Assembly (NCBI RefSeq): GCF_037153975.1 | Contig: NZ_JBBAYJ010000018.1 | Location: 1 to 64,000 of the forward strand | DNA length: 64,000 nt | Direction of reading: 5' to 3' | Origin: Aquipuribacter sp. SD81 | GTDB lineage: Bacteria > Actinomycetota > Actinomycetes > Actinomycetales > JBBAYJ01 | Shown here: in pieces, positions 1-7,562 of the stretch | How the letters are laid out: every line of letters begins with the position of its first letter | How positions within the stretch are numbered: position 1 is the first letter of the stretch | Position numbers and translations under genes: made by a program | The notes under the pieces: generated by a model | What the model saw: only the letters and a program-made list of their open reading frames with translations | Database searches by the model: none | What the model was told of the DNA's origin: nothing

Positions 1-438
1 CACCGACAGCACCGTGCCCTCCACCGGCTCGGCGACGGCCTGCCAGGCGAGCGCGTCGCCGCGGGCGAGCGCCTCGGCGACGGCACCGGCGGGCACCCCG
101 CCGGGCGCGTCCAGCGGGCGCCGGCCGGCGGCGTCGGCGGCCAGCAGCACCTCGGTCCAGCCGCGGACGAGCTGGCTGGCGATGACCCCCGAGCTCCCGC
201 GCGCCTGCACGAGCAGCGCCCGCGCCACCCCGTCGGCGTCGTCGGCGGCGCCGAGGGCGCGCGAGACGGTGAGGGCGAGGTTGGTGCCGGTGTCCCCGTC
301 GGCGACCGGGAAGACGTTGAGGGCGTCGAGCTGCGCCCGCGCGCGCTCGAGCCGCTCGGCGACGAGGTGCGCCCACCGCACGAGCCGGGCGCGCGACAGC
401 GGCCCGCCCGCCGCGGCGTGCCCGTCCTCGCCCGTCAT
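1..438 (-). CDS. DAK2-domain protein (FakA/YloV-like), N-terminal part, cut by the window edge
   Basis: The first 146 residues are visible and the gene runs off the left edge. Residues 41-53 read N-V-F-P-V-A-D-G-D-T-G-T-N, the nucleotide and Mg binding loop of the DhaL/DAK2 fold. A second family signature, G-S-S-G-V-I, follows at about residue 80. Full-length relatives (YloV/FakA, about 550 residues) bind ATP and, in Firmicutes, phosphorylate fatty acids bound to FakB; an actinobacterial role is inference. The place next to rpmB matches the usual actinobacterial order, where recG often lies beyond. The ATG at 438 is preceded by TATCGT at 446-451 (minus strand) with a 7-base gap, so the mRNA is probably leaderless. 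Confidence 0.88.
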   Translation of the reverse strand, partial: MTGEDGHAAAGGPLSRARLVRWAHLVAERLERARAQLDALNVFPVADGDTGTNLALTVSRALGAADDADGVARALLVQARGSSGVIASQLVRGWTEVLLAADAAGRRPLDAPGGVPAGAVAEALARGDALAWQAVAEPVEGTVLSV

Positions 439-498
439 GCCGCGCACGATACGGAGGACCCCGGACGCACGCCGTCAGGGAGCACCCGGGTCGTCCGG

Positions 499-504
499 TA
501 GTCT
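499..504 (+). promoter_or_regulatory. rpmB: Possible -10 box for rpmB
   Basis: TAGTCT lies about 94 bases before the rpmB start, in a short gap between two divergent genes. No convincing -35 is seen. Unlike many genes here, rpmB has a real ribosome-binding site, so a leader of this length is reasonable. Confidence 0.25.
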
Positions 505-597
505 GTCGTGGTTGCCTGCCGGTACCCGGGGGGCTCACGTCCCCGAGGGCGCCCGGCACGGGCGGCCCCTGATCCAACTGCTTCCGAGGAGACACCC

Positions 598-783
598 GTG
601 GCTGCCACCTGTGACGTCTGCGGCAAGGGCCCCGGCTTCGGTCACAGCATCTCCCACTCGCACCGGCGCACCAAGCGTCGTTGGAACCCGAACATCCAGC
701 GGGTCCGTGCGTTCGTGGGCGCGACGCCGAAGCGCATGAACGTCTGCACCTCCTGCCTGAAGGCGGGCAAGGTCACGCGCTGA
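598..783 (+). CDS. rpmB: 50S ribosomal protein L28 (zinc-ribbon form)
   Basis: This 61-residue protein is a structural component of the large ribosomal subunit. Cys5, Cys8, Cys50 and Cys53 form two CxxC pairs, the C+ (zinc-binding) version of L28. The central H-S-H-R-R-T-K-R-R-W-N-P stretch is characteristic. The GTG at 598 was chosen because GAGGAG at 586-591 sits 6 bases upstream and the next residues match the usual M-A-A-T-C-D-V-C start; an in-frame upstream extension is possible but unlike L28. Many actinobacteria carry C+ and C- paralogues exchanged under zinc limitation; only this copy is in the window. A hairpin at 820-847, inside the 3' end of thiL, could act as its terminator. Confidence 0.97.
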   Translation: MAATCDVCGKGPGFGHSISHSHRRTKRRWNPNIQRVRAFVGATPKRMNVCTSCLKAGKVTR

Positions 784-805
784 CCCCGGCGCCGACCTGC
801 CGTCC

Positions 806-1885
806 CTACGGCACCTCGCGGCCGTCGTCCCGCCCGGGACGGCGGCCGTAGTGCGTCCAGCCGCCCGCACCACCGACCCGGCGGCGCACGTCCTCGCCGT
901 CGAGCAGGACCGGCGCCGCCCCGTCCGGGGCGGCGCGGCACGTACCGACGACCCGCCAGCCGTCGAGCCCGGTCGCGTCCGCTCCGACGGTGGCGAGCAT
1001 CGCGTGCTCCTCCCCGCTCGTCAGCACCCACCGGCCCGCGGTCCCCGCCGGCTCCCCCAGCGCGGTCGCGACCCGCTCGAGGACGGCCGGCGCCGCCAGC
1101 GCCGCGGCTGACAGGTCGAGGACGACCCCCGAGGCGCGGGCGAGACGGGTGGCGTCGCGCACCAGGCCGTCGCTCACGTCGATCATCGCCGTGGCGCCCG
1201 CGGCACGCGCCCGCGCGCCGGCCGCGTGGTCGACGGCCGGGGCCCGGTGCGCCGCCAGGCACAGCCGCACCGCCTCGACGACCTCGGCGTCGGGGTCGCG
1301 CAGCAGCCCCTCGAGCACCCCGGGCCCGGCGCCGAGCACCGCGAGCCCGGCGGCGGAGGCCCCGAGCGGACGCCCCGGCATCGGGCCGAGCACGACGAGG
1401 TCGCCCGGTCGCGCCCCGGCCCGCGTGACCGCGGGCGCGGGCCCGTCGAGGACACCCAGCCCGGTCCCGGTGACGACCGCGACCGGTGACTCCGCGACGT
1501 CGCCGCCGAGCACGTCGGCGCCGGCGGCGGCGACCTCCTCGCGCAGGCCGGCAGCCAGCTCCTCCGCCCACGCCAGCGGCAGGTGGCCGGGCGCGGCGAG
1601 GGACACGACGAGCCCGGTCGGTCGCGCGCCCATCGCCGCGACGTCGGCGAGGACCTGCACGACGGTCTTGCGCCCCACCTCCCGCCCGCTCGACCAGTCC
1701 TCGCGGAAGTCGACGCCGGCCACGAGGGTGTCGGTGCTCACCACGACGGCCCCGCCGGTCGCGAGCACGGCGGCGTCGTCGCCCGCCGGCACGAGGACGT
1801 CGGGCGAGCGCGGCGCGCCGAGCGCCGCCAGCACGTGCGCGACGAGGGCGTCCTCGCCGGCGTCGGCGACGGTGCGGCTGTCCAT
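806..1885 (-). CDS. thiL: Thiamine-monophosphate kinase
   Basis: This enzyme phosphorylates thiamine monophosphate to thiamine diphosphate with ATP, the last step of cofactor synthesis in the cytoplasm. The 359-residue protein has the PurM/AIR-synthase fold signatures: G-D-D at 35-37, S-T-D-T-L-V at 50-55, a central G-G-D, and I-D-V-S-D-G-L at about 232. Length is normal for the family. The ATG at 1885 follows a GGAGGA site 6 to 7 bases upstream, which decides the start over longer frames. It is convergent with rpmB and divergent from the Lrp-domain gene at 1919, with only 33 bases between the two starts. Confidence 0.95.
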   Translation of the reverse strand: MDSRTVADAGEDALVAHVLAALGAPRSPDVLVPAGDDAAVLATGGAVVVSTDTLVAGVDFREDWSSGREVGRKTVVQVLADVAAMGARPTGLVVSLAAPGHLPLAWAEELAAGLREEVAAAGADVLGGDVAESPVAVVTGTGLGVLDGPAPAVTRAGARPGDLVVLGPMPGRPLGASAAGLAVLGAGPGVLEGLLRDPDAEVVEAVRLCLAAHRAPAVDHAAGARARAAGATAMIDVSDGLVRDATRLARASGVVLDLSAAALAAPAVLERVATALGEPAGTAGRWVLTSGEEHAMLATVGADATGLDGWRVVGTCRAAPDGAAPVLLDGEDVRRRVGGAGGWTHYGRRPGRDDGREVP

Positions 1886-1906
1886 GCGGTCGTCCTCCAG
1901 GGGCAC

Positions 1907-1912
1907 TACGGT
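1907..1912 (+). promoter_or_regulatory. -10 box, leaderless start of the Lrp-domain gene
   Basis: TACGGT stands 6 bases before the GTG at 1919. It lies in the 33-base gap between divergent genes, so the transcript should begin at or next to the start codon. Confidence 0.55.
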
Positions 1913-1918
1913 CGGGCC

Positions 1919-2152
1919 GTGGTCCAGGCGTACATCCTCGTGCAGACAGAGGTCGGCAAGGCCGGCACCGTGACCGAGGCCATCCGCAGCATGGCGGAGA
2001 CGGTCGGGGTGGAGAACGTCACGGGTCCCTACGACGTCGTGGCCAAGGTGCAGGCCGAGACGCTCGACGAGCTCGGCCGTCTCGTGGTCGCGCGCGTGCA
2101 GGAGCTGCCGGGCATCACCCGGACGCTCACGTGCCCGGTCGTCAACGTCTGA
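1919..2152 (+). CDS. Stand-alone Lrp/AsnC ligand-binding (RAM) domain protein
   Basis: At 77 residues this is only the C-terminal effector-binding domain of the Lrp/AsnC family, with no helix-turn-helix. The beta-alpha-beta-beta-alpha-beta pattern is clear: an opening A-Y-I-L-V-Q strand, then V-T-G-P-Y-D-V-V, and G-I-T-R-T-L-T near the end. Such domains oligomerise and bind amino acids; the role of this stand-alone form is not known to me. Its place between thiL and a DUF3515 lipoprotein is conserved in actinobacteria. The GTG start is supported by the -10 box at 1907. Its 3' end overlaps the next gene by 22 bases. Confidence 0.85.
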   Translation: MVQAYILVQTEVGKAGTVTEAIRSMAETVGVENVTGPYDVVAKVQAETLDELGRLVVARVQELPGITRTLTCPVVNV

Positions 2153-2607
2153 GGCCGGGCCCCGCCGCCCTCGCGCCGGCCGCGGCGCTGCTGCTGGGTG
2201 CCTGCTCCGGGCCCCTCGCCGTGGAGGCGGGCCCGGACGCCGCCGCGCCGGCCTGCGACGACCTGCTCGCGGCCCTGCCACGCACCGTCGCCGGGGAGCC
2301 GGCCCGGCAGACGACCGGCGCCGGCACGGCCGCGTGGGGCGACCCCGCCGTCCTGCTGCGGTGCGGGGTGGAGCCCACGGGGCCGACGGCCGCCGAGTGC
2401 GTGACGGTGACGGGGCCGCAGGGCGAGCAGGTGGACTGGGTCCTCCTCGCCTCCTCCGACGCGGGCGCCATCCTCACCACGTACGGCCGCCGACCGGCGG
2501 TCGAGGTCGAGGTGCCGGCGACGTACGGTCCGGCGACGCTGTCGGTGCTGCCCGAGGTCGGACCGGCCGTGGCGGGCCTGCCGTCCGAGGCCGTCTGCCT
2601 CGGCTGA
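2131..2607 (+). CDS. DUF3515-family lipoprotein
   Basis: This 158-residue protein has no known enzymatic function. The N-terminus is a short basic stretch followed by a hydrophobic run and the lipobox L22-G23-A24-C25, so it should be lipidated and held on the outer face of the membrane. The rest is rich in Ala, Pro and acidic residues with several cysteines, including C-D-D-L and L-R-C-G-V. Family membership is inferred from size, lipobox and place between the Lrp-domain gene and ddl. The GTG at 2131 lies inside the upstream gene, giving a 22-base overlap and probable coupled translation. A start at 2149 (CTG) is less likely. Confidence 0.75.
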   Translation: MPGRQRLRPGPAALAPAAALLLGACSGPLAVEAGPDAAAPACDDLLAALPRTVAGEPARQTTGAGTAAWGDPAVLLRCGVEPTGPTAAECVTVTGPQGEQVDWVLLASSDAGAILTTYGRRPAVEVEVPATYGPATLSVLPEVGPAVAGLPSEAVCLG

Positions 2608-2629
2608 GCGGGCGACCCGCCCGGCGGCC

Positions 2630-3808
2630 TCAGCGCAGGCCGGTGGGGCGCGAGAGGGCGAGCCGGAGCAGCCGGTCGACGAGCTCGGGGTAGTCGACGC
2701 CGGTGCTGTCCCACAGCACCGGGTACATCGACGTCGCCGTGAAGCCCGGCATGGTGTTGAGCTCGTTGAGCACGAGCCGCGCCCCGCCCGGCGCGTCCGG
2801 GTCGCCGCCCGGCTCGACGAACCAGTCCACCCGCGCGAGGCCCTCGCAGCCGAGCGCGGCGAAGGCCGCCACCGAGCGCTCGCGCACGTGCGCGGCGACG
2901 TCGTCGGGCAGGTCCGCGGGCGCGACGAGGTCGACCGCGGAGCCGTCGAGGTACTTCGCCTCGAAGTCGTAGAAGCCGTCGCCGTGCACGACGATCTCGC
3001 CGCAGACGCTCGCGGTCGGCGTAGCCCCGTCCGCGCCGCCCAGGACGCCGCACTCGACCTCGCGGCCGCTCACCCCGACCTCGACGAGGACCCGCGGGTC
3101 GTGCTCGGCCGCGGTGTCGAGGGCGGCGAGCAGCGCCTCGGTGTCGGCGGGGTCGTCGACCCGGGTGATGCCGAGGCTGCTGCCGGCCCGGGACGGCTTG
3201 ACGAAGACGGGCGCCGACCCGAGCTCCTTCACCCGGCGCGCGGTGGCGGCCGGGCCGTCCTCGCCGCGCCAGTCCGACGGCTGCAGCAGGACCCAGTCGG
3301 CGACGGCGAAGCCGGCGTGGGCGAGGAGGACCTTCATCGTGTGCTTGTCCATGCACGCCGCGGAGGCGAGCACCCCCGAGCCGACGTAGCGCGTCCCGGC
3401 GAGCTCGAGCAGGCCCTGCACGGTGCCGTCCTCGCCGTAGGGCCCGTGCAGGAGCGGCAGCACGACGTCGACGTCGCCGACGGGCACGGGCGCACCGTCG
3501 GCGGGCACGCGCACGAGGCCGGGCGCGGCGGAGTCGGTCGCCGGCAGCACGTGGCCCGGCTGCACGGCGGACGCGTCGGTGACCTCCGGCAGGTCCCGGC
3601 CCCGCAGCCGCCACACGGCGGGGTCGTCGTCGACGAGCAGCCAGGCCCCCGAGCGCGTGATGCCGACGGCGACGACGTCGTAGCGCTCGCGGTCCAGCGC
3701 CGCGAGGACCCCGGAGGCCGTGACGCAGGAGATGCCGTGCTCGCCCGAGCGGCCGCCGAAGAGGACCGCCACGCGGGGTCGTCGGGCGCCGCCCGCGGGA
3801 CTGCTCAT
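2630..3808 (-). CDS. ddl: D-alanine--D-alanine ligase
   Basis: This ATP-grasp enzyme joins two D-alanines for the peptidoglycan stem peptide. The 392-residue protein shows L-F-G-G-R-S-G-E-H at the start, H-G-P-Y-G-E-D-G in the first domain, K-P-S-R-A-G-S-S-L-G-I in the ATP-binding region and the metal-binding L-N-E-L-N-T-M-P-G-F near the C-terminus. All key residues are present. The ATG at 3808 is preceded by TAGCCT with an 8-base gap. It lies divergent to the cystathionine-type gene and tail to tail with the DUF3515 gene. Confidence 0.96.
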   Translation of the reverse strand: MSSPAGGARRPRVAVLFGGRSGEHGISCVTASGVLAALDRERYDVVAVGITRSGAWLLVDDDPAVWRLRGRDLPEVTDASAVQPGHVLPATDSAAPGLVRVPADGAPVPVGDVDVVLPLLHGPYGEDGTVQGLLELAGTRYVGSGVLASAACMDKHTMKVLLAHAGFAVADWVLLQPSDWRGEDGPAATARRVKELGSAPVFVKPSRAGSSLGITRVDDPADTEALLAALDTAAEHDPRVLVEVGVSGREVECGVLGGADGATPTASVCGEIVVHGDGFYDFEAKYLDGSAVDLVAPADLPDDVAAHVRERSVAAFAALGCEGLARVDWFVEPGGDPDAPGGARLVLNELNTMPGFTATSMYPVLWDSTGVDYPELVDRLLRLALSRPTGLR

Positions 3809-3816
3809 GGCCCGCG

Positions 3817-3858
3817 AGGCTAGCGGCCACCGTGCCGGTGCGGGCGCACGCCTACGCT
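3817..3858. promoter_or_regulatory. Divergent leaderless promoters of ddl and the PLP enzyme gene
   Basis: On the minus strand TAGCCT (3817-3822) lies 8 bases from the ddl ATG. On the plus strand TACGCT (3853-3858) lies 7 bases from the GTG at 3866. Neither start has a ribosome-binding site. Confidence 0.5.
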
Positions 3859-3865
3859 GGCGCGC

Positions 3866-5023
3866 GTGCCCGACTCCCCCGCCACCCGCCTCGTGCACGC
3901 CGGGCGACCGCCCGCGGTGCCGGGCGGCCCGCTCAACCCCTCCGTCGAGCTGAGCAGCACCTTCCACGCCGGCACCGGGCCCGACGGCCTCGCCGACCCG
4001 GCCGTGCGCAACTACGCCAGGGTCGGCACGAGCACGTGGGAGGCGCTGGAGGCCGCCGTCGGGGAGCTCGAGGGCGGCGAGGCGGTCCTGCTCGGGTCCG
4101 GCATCGCCGCGGTGACGGCCGCGGTCGAGGTGGCCCTGGCCCACGCGGGCGGCTCGACGCGGGTGGTCGTGCCGGCGCGGGCGTACTCCGGCACCGTCGC
4201 GCTGCTCCGGCACCTGCGCGACACCCGAGGGGTCGACGTCGTGGCCGTCGACCCGGCGGAGCCGGGCGCGCTCGCGCGGGCCGCGGCCGTCCCGGGCACG
4301 GGGCTGGTGTGGCTGGAGACCCCCGTCAACCCGACGATGGAGCTCACCGACGTCCGTGAGGTCGTCGCGGCCGCGGCGCCGGGCGCGCTCGTCGCGGTCG
4401 ACGGGACCTTCGCGACGCCGCTGCTGCAGAACCCGCTCGCGCTCGGCGCGCACGTCGTCGTGCACTCGCTCACCAAGGCCGTCGCCGGGCACTCCGACGT
4501 GCTGCTCGGCGCGGCCGTCGCCGCCGACCCGGCCCTCGCGACGGCGCTGCGGGAGCACCGCACCCGCACCGGCGCCGTGCCGGGGCCGTTCGAGGCGTGG
4601 CTCGCGCTGCGCGGTCTGCGGACCCTCGACGTGCGCCTGCAGCGCGCGCAGGCGACGGCGGGGCTCGTGGCCCGGCGCGCGCAGGAGCACCCCGCCGTGC
4701 TCCGCGTCCGCTACCCCGGGCTGCCCGAGGACCCGTGGCACGCCGTCGCGCAGGCGCAGATGCGCGGGCCCGGCACGCTGCTCGCCCTCGACCTGCCCGA
4801 CGCGGCGAGCGCCGAGCGCGTCGCGGCGTCGACCCGGCTGTGGGTGCACGCGACGAGCCTCGGCGGGGTCGAGTCCCTCCTCGAGCGACGCCGCCGGCAC
4901 GCCGCGGAGCCCGAGGCCGTCCCGGAGGGCCTGCTGCGGCTGTCGGTCGGCATCGAGGACGCCGAGGACCTGTGGGCGGACCTCGCCCAGGCCCTCGACG
5001 GCGCGACCCGGACCGCGCGGTAG
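3866..5023 (+). CDS. Cys/Met-metabolism PLP enzyme (cystathionine gamma-lyase/synthase family)
   Basis: The 385-residue protein is a fold-type I PLP enzyme of the trans-sulfuration family. The lysine that binds PLP is K204 in H-S-L-T-K-A-V-A-G-H-S-D, and D179 in A-V-D-G-T-F-A-T-P should hold the pyridine nitrogen. It opens with T-R-L-V-H-A-G and contains N-Y-A-R and S-G-I-A-A-V, all family marks. Whether it is a gamma-lyase, gamma-synthase or another member cannot be settled by eye. It stands between ddl and gpsA on the opposite strand to both. Confidence 0.85.
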   Translation: MPDSPATRLVHAGRPPAVPGGPLNPSVELSSTFHAGTGPDGLADPAVRNYARVGTSTWEALEAAVGELEGGEAVLLGSGIAAVTAAVEVALAHAGGSTRVVVPARAYSGTVALLRHLRDTRGVDVVAVDPAEPGALARAAAVPGTGLVWLETPVNPTMELTDVREVVAAAAPGALVAVDGTFATPLLQNPLALGAHVVVHSLTKAVAGHSDVLLGAAVAADPALATALREHRTRTGAVPGPFEAWLALRGLRTLDVRLQRAQATAGLVARRAQEHPAVLRVRYPGLPEDPWHAVAQAQMRGPGTLLALDLPDAASAERVAASTRLWVHATSLGGVESLLERRRRHAAEPEAVPEGLLRLSVGIEDAEDLWADLAQALDGATRTAR

Positions 5024-5026
5024 CGC

Positions 5027-6034
5027 TCAGGCCCCCTCGGGCTTGCGGGCGCGCGACAGCAGAAGCCGGGCGAGGTCCGGCGGGCGGAGCCGGTCCTCCA
5101 CGACCTCGGTGACGGCCTCGGTGATGGGCACGTCGACGCCGAGCGAGCGGGCGAGGTGCAGCAGGGAGCCGCACGACACGACCCCCTCCGCGGTCTGCCG
5201 GGTGCGGGCGACGACGTCGGCGACCGTGCCGCCGCGGCCGAGCTCCTCCCCGAACGTGCGGTTGCGGCTGAGCGGCGACGTGCACGTCGCGACGAGGTCG
5301 CCCATCCCGGCGAGCCCGGCGAAGGTCTGCGCGTCCGCGCCGAGCGCCGCGCCGAGCCGCGCGGTCTCCGCGAGCCCGCGCGTGATGAGCGACGCCCGGG
5401 AGTTGTCGCCCATGCCGAGGCCGACGGCCATGCCGACCGCGAGCGCGATGACGTTCTTCATCGCCCCCGCGATCTCGACGCCCACCACGTCGGTGTTGGT
5501 GTACGGGCGGAAGTAGTCGGTCGAGCACGCGGCGGCGACCCGCTCGGCCACGGCCTCCTCGCTCGCGGCGACGACCGTCGCGGTGGGCTGCCGCGCGGCG
5601 ATCTCCCGGGCGAGGTTCGGCCCGCTCACCACCGCCACCCGGGTGTCCGGCACGCCGCCGGCGTCGGCGACGACCTGGCTCATGCGCCGGTCCGTGCCGT
5701 GCTCGACGCCCTTGGACAGGCTGACGAGGACCGCGTCGGGGCGCACGTGCTCCGCGAGCGGCGCCACCGTCGCCCGCAGCACCTTCGACGGCAGCGCGAC
5801 GACGACGACCTCGGCGGCCGCGACCGCGGCGGCGGCGTCGGTGGTCGCGGCCAGGCCCGGCGGCAGCGCGACCCCCGGCAGGTAGCGCGGGTTCTCGTGG
5901 TCCTCGGTGACAGCCCGGACGGTCTCCGCGTCCCGGCCCCACAGCGTGGTGCGGCAGCCCGCGTCGACGGTGACGGTTGCGAACGTCGTGCCCCACGACC
6001 CGCTGCCCAGCACGCACACCGTCGCACCGCTCAC
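5027..6034 (-). CDS. gpsA: Glycerol-3-phosphate dehydrogenase [NAD(P)+]
   Basis: This enzyme reduces dihydroxyacetone phosphate to sn-glycerol 3-phosphate for phospholipid synthesis. The 335-residue protein opens with the dinucleotide loop G-S-G-S-W-G at 10-15. It has V-S-G-P-N-L-A-R-E-I and the catalytic region A-G-A-M-K-N-V-I-A-L-A-V-G, and ends with the usual helical domain including S-R-N-R-T-F-G. Its GTG overlaps the stop of plsC by 4 bases, so the two are translationally coupled in the order plsC-gpsA: acyl acceptor synthesis next to acylation. Confidence 0.96.
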   Translation of the reverse strand: MSGATVCVLGSGSWGTTFATVTVDAGCRTTLWGRDAETVRAVTEDHENPRYLPGVALPPGLAATTDAAAAVAAAEVVVVALPSKVLRATVAPLAEHVRPDAVLVSLSKGVEHGTDRRMSQVVADAGGVPDTRVAVVSGPNLAREIAARQPTATVVAASEEAVAERVAAACSTDYFRPYTNTDVVGVEIAGAMKNVIALAVGMAVGLGMGDNSRASLITRGLAETARLGAALGADAQTFAGLAGMGDLVATCTSPLSRNRTFGEELGRGGTVADVVARTRQTAEGVVSCGSLLHLARSLGVDVPITEAVTEVVEDRLRPPDLARLLLSRARKPEGA

Positions 6035-6795
6035 GGGCGCCGGCCCTCCTCGCCGGTCCACCGGCCGGTCTCCGGCACGCCCGCGGCGCGCGGGTCGAAG
6101 GGCGTCGCGGGCGGCGTCCCACCGCGCTGCTCGGCGACGATGGCGGTGAGGGCGCGCATGATGCGGTCGGTCGCCTCGACGAGGACGGCCTGGTCGAGCG
6201 GCCGGCCGCGGAGGTCGTCGAGGTCGACGGGCGGGCCCGCCCACACGTGGACCGTCTTCCGGGGGAACGGCCGGAGCACGCGCCCGTAGCGCGGCAGGAC
6301 ACGGTGCGGGCCCCACTGCCCGATCGGCACGACGGGCGCACCCGTGCTGAGCGCGATCCGGGCCGCACCGGTCTTGCCGCGCATCGGCCACAGGTCGGGG
6401 TCGCGCGTGAGGGTGCCCTCGGGGAACACCGCGACGAGCAGCCCCGCCTCGACCGCCTCGACGGCGGAGCGGTACGTCGCGCTCGCGTCGCCACCGCGGT
6501 GCACGGGGATCTGCTCGGCGCTGCGCAGCAGCGCCCCGAGGCCGGGCACGCGGAACAGGCTCGCCTTCGCGAGGAAGCGCATGATGCGCCCGTGCCCGTG
6601 GACGAAGTGGGCGAAGGTGAGGGGGTCGAGCTCGCTCGCGTGCGTCGACACGGCCACCACACCACCCGCGTCGGGCAGGTGCTCGCCACCGCGCCAGTCC
6701 CGCCGCGCCAGCAGCCGGAGCACGGGGACGACGACCGCGACCGTGAGGCGGTACCCCCACCCCTGCCGTGACGAGGTCTCGGGGCCGGCGCTCAC
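6031..6795 (-). CDS. plsC: 1-acyl-sn-glycerol-3-phosphate acyltransferase family protein
   Basis: This membrane-associated acyltransferase should make phosphatidic acid from lysophosphatidic acid. The 254-residue protein carries the catalytic HX4D motif as H52-A-S-E-L-D57 and the substrate-binding F-P-E-G-T at 124-128. A hydrophobic segment at about 17-29 can anchor it. The GTG at 6795 is preceded by TAGGGT with a 6-base gap. It is the first gene of a two-gene operon with gpsA and diverges from cofC. Confidence 0.88.
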   Translation of the reverse strand: MSAGPETSSRQGWGYRLTVAVVVPVLRLLARRDWRGGEHLPDAGGVVAVSTHASELDPLTFAHFVHGHGRIMRFLAKASLFRVPGLGALLRSAEQIPVHRGGDASATYRSAVEAVEAGLLVAVFPEGTLTRDPDLWPMRGKTGAARIALSTGAPVVPIGQWGPHRVLPRYGRVLRPFPRKTVHVWAGPPVDLDDLRGRPLDQAVLVEATDRIMRALTAIVAEQRGGTPPATPFDPRAAGVPETGRWTGEEGRRP

Positions 6796-6801
6796 GCGGT
6801 C

Positions 6802-6811
6802 ACCCTAGCGT
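6802..6811. promoter_or_regulatory. Overlapping divergent -10 boxes between plsC and cofC
   Basis: The 10-base block ACCCTAGCGT reads TAGGGT on the minus strand, 6 bases before the plsC GTG, and TAGCGT on the plus strand, 25 bases before the cofC ATG. The two boxes share the central TA, so the two promoters may exclude each other. A second weak box, GACGAT at 6824-6829, stands 7 bases before the cofC ATG. Confidence 0.45.
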
Positions 6812-6836
6812 CGCGCCCGGTGGGACGATCGGGACG

Positions 6837-7562
6837 ATGAGCGCCCCCGCCGCCACGGCCCACCCCGGCTGGACGGTCGTGCTGCCCGTCAAGGGCGGGC
6901 CCGGCGCCAAGTCGCGGCTCGTGCCGCCCGGGCCGGCCCGACGGGCCGACCTCGCCCGCGCCGTCGCCCTCGACACGGTGGCCGCCGTGCTCGCGTGCCG
7001 GGCGCCGGACGGACCCGTCGCGGACGTCGTCGTCGTCACCGCCGACGAGCCGACCGCACGGGAGCACGCCGCGCTCGGCGCCCGCGTGGTCCGCGACCCG
7101 GGGTCGGGGCTCGACGCCGCGGTGCTCGCCGGGGCGGCCACCGCCCGGCCCGACCGGCCGTGCGCGGTGCTGCTCGCGGACCTGCCGTCGCTGCGGCCCG
7201 ACGAGCTCGTCGAGACCCTCGCCGGCTGCGCCCGGCTCCTGGCCGGCGGCGCGGGCCAGGTCGTGGTGCCCGACGCCGACGGCACGGGCACGTCGCTGCT
7301 CGCGGCCTCCCGGCCGCAGTCGCTGCGGCCGTCCTTCGGGGCGGGCTCGGCGGCCCGCCACGAGGCGCTCGGGGCGCGCCGGCTGCGGGAGGCCCCGTGG
7401 GGCGTGCGCCACGACGTCGACACGCTCGCGCAGCTGACGGAGCTGCTCGAGCACGGGACGGGCGCCAGGACCACCGAGGCCGCGGGCGCCCTCCGAGGGG
7501 CGGCTCAGCCGCGCTCGACCATCGCCCCCAGCGCGGCGAGCTTGTCGCCGAAGTGCTCGTAG
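6837..7562 (+). CDS. cofC: 2-phospho-L-lactate / phosphoenolpyruvate guanylyltransferase (F420 synthesis)
   Basis: CofC, called FbiD in actinobacteria, activates phosphoenolpyruvate or phospholactate with GTP for coenzyme F420. The 241-residue protein shows V-V-L-P-V-K-G-G-P-G-A-K-S-R-L at residues 14-28, the nucleotide loop of this transferase fold, and A-V-L-L-A-D-L-P-S-L, whose Asp binds metal. The place between plsC and murA is usual for the family. The last 20 or so codons run 58 bases into the 3' end of murA on the other strand, because no earlier in-frame stop exists; the tail looks unconserved. Confidence 0.85.
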   Translation: MSAPAATAHPGWTVVLPVKGGPGAKSRLVPPGPARRADLARAVALDTVAAVLACRAPDGPVADVVVVTADEPTAREHAALGARVVRDPGSGLDAAVLAGAATARPDRPCAVLLADLPSLRPDELVETLAGCARLLAGGAGQVVVPDADGTGTSLLAASRPQSLRPSFGAGSAARHEALGARRLREAPWGVRHDVDTLAQLTELLEHGTGARTTEAAGALRGAAQPRSTIAPSAASLSPKCS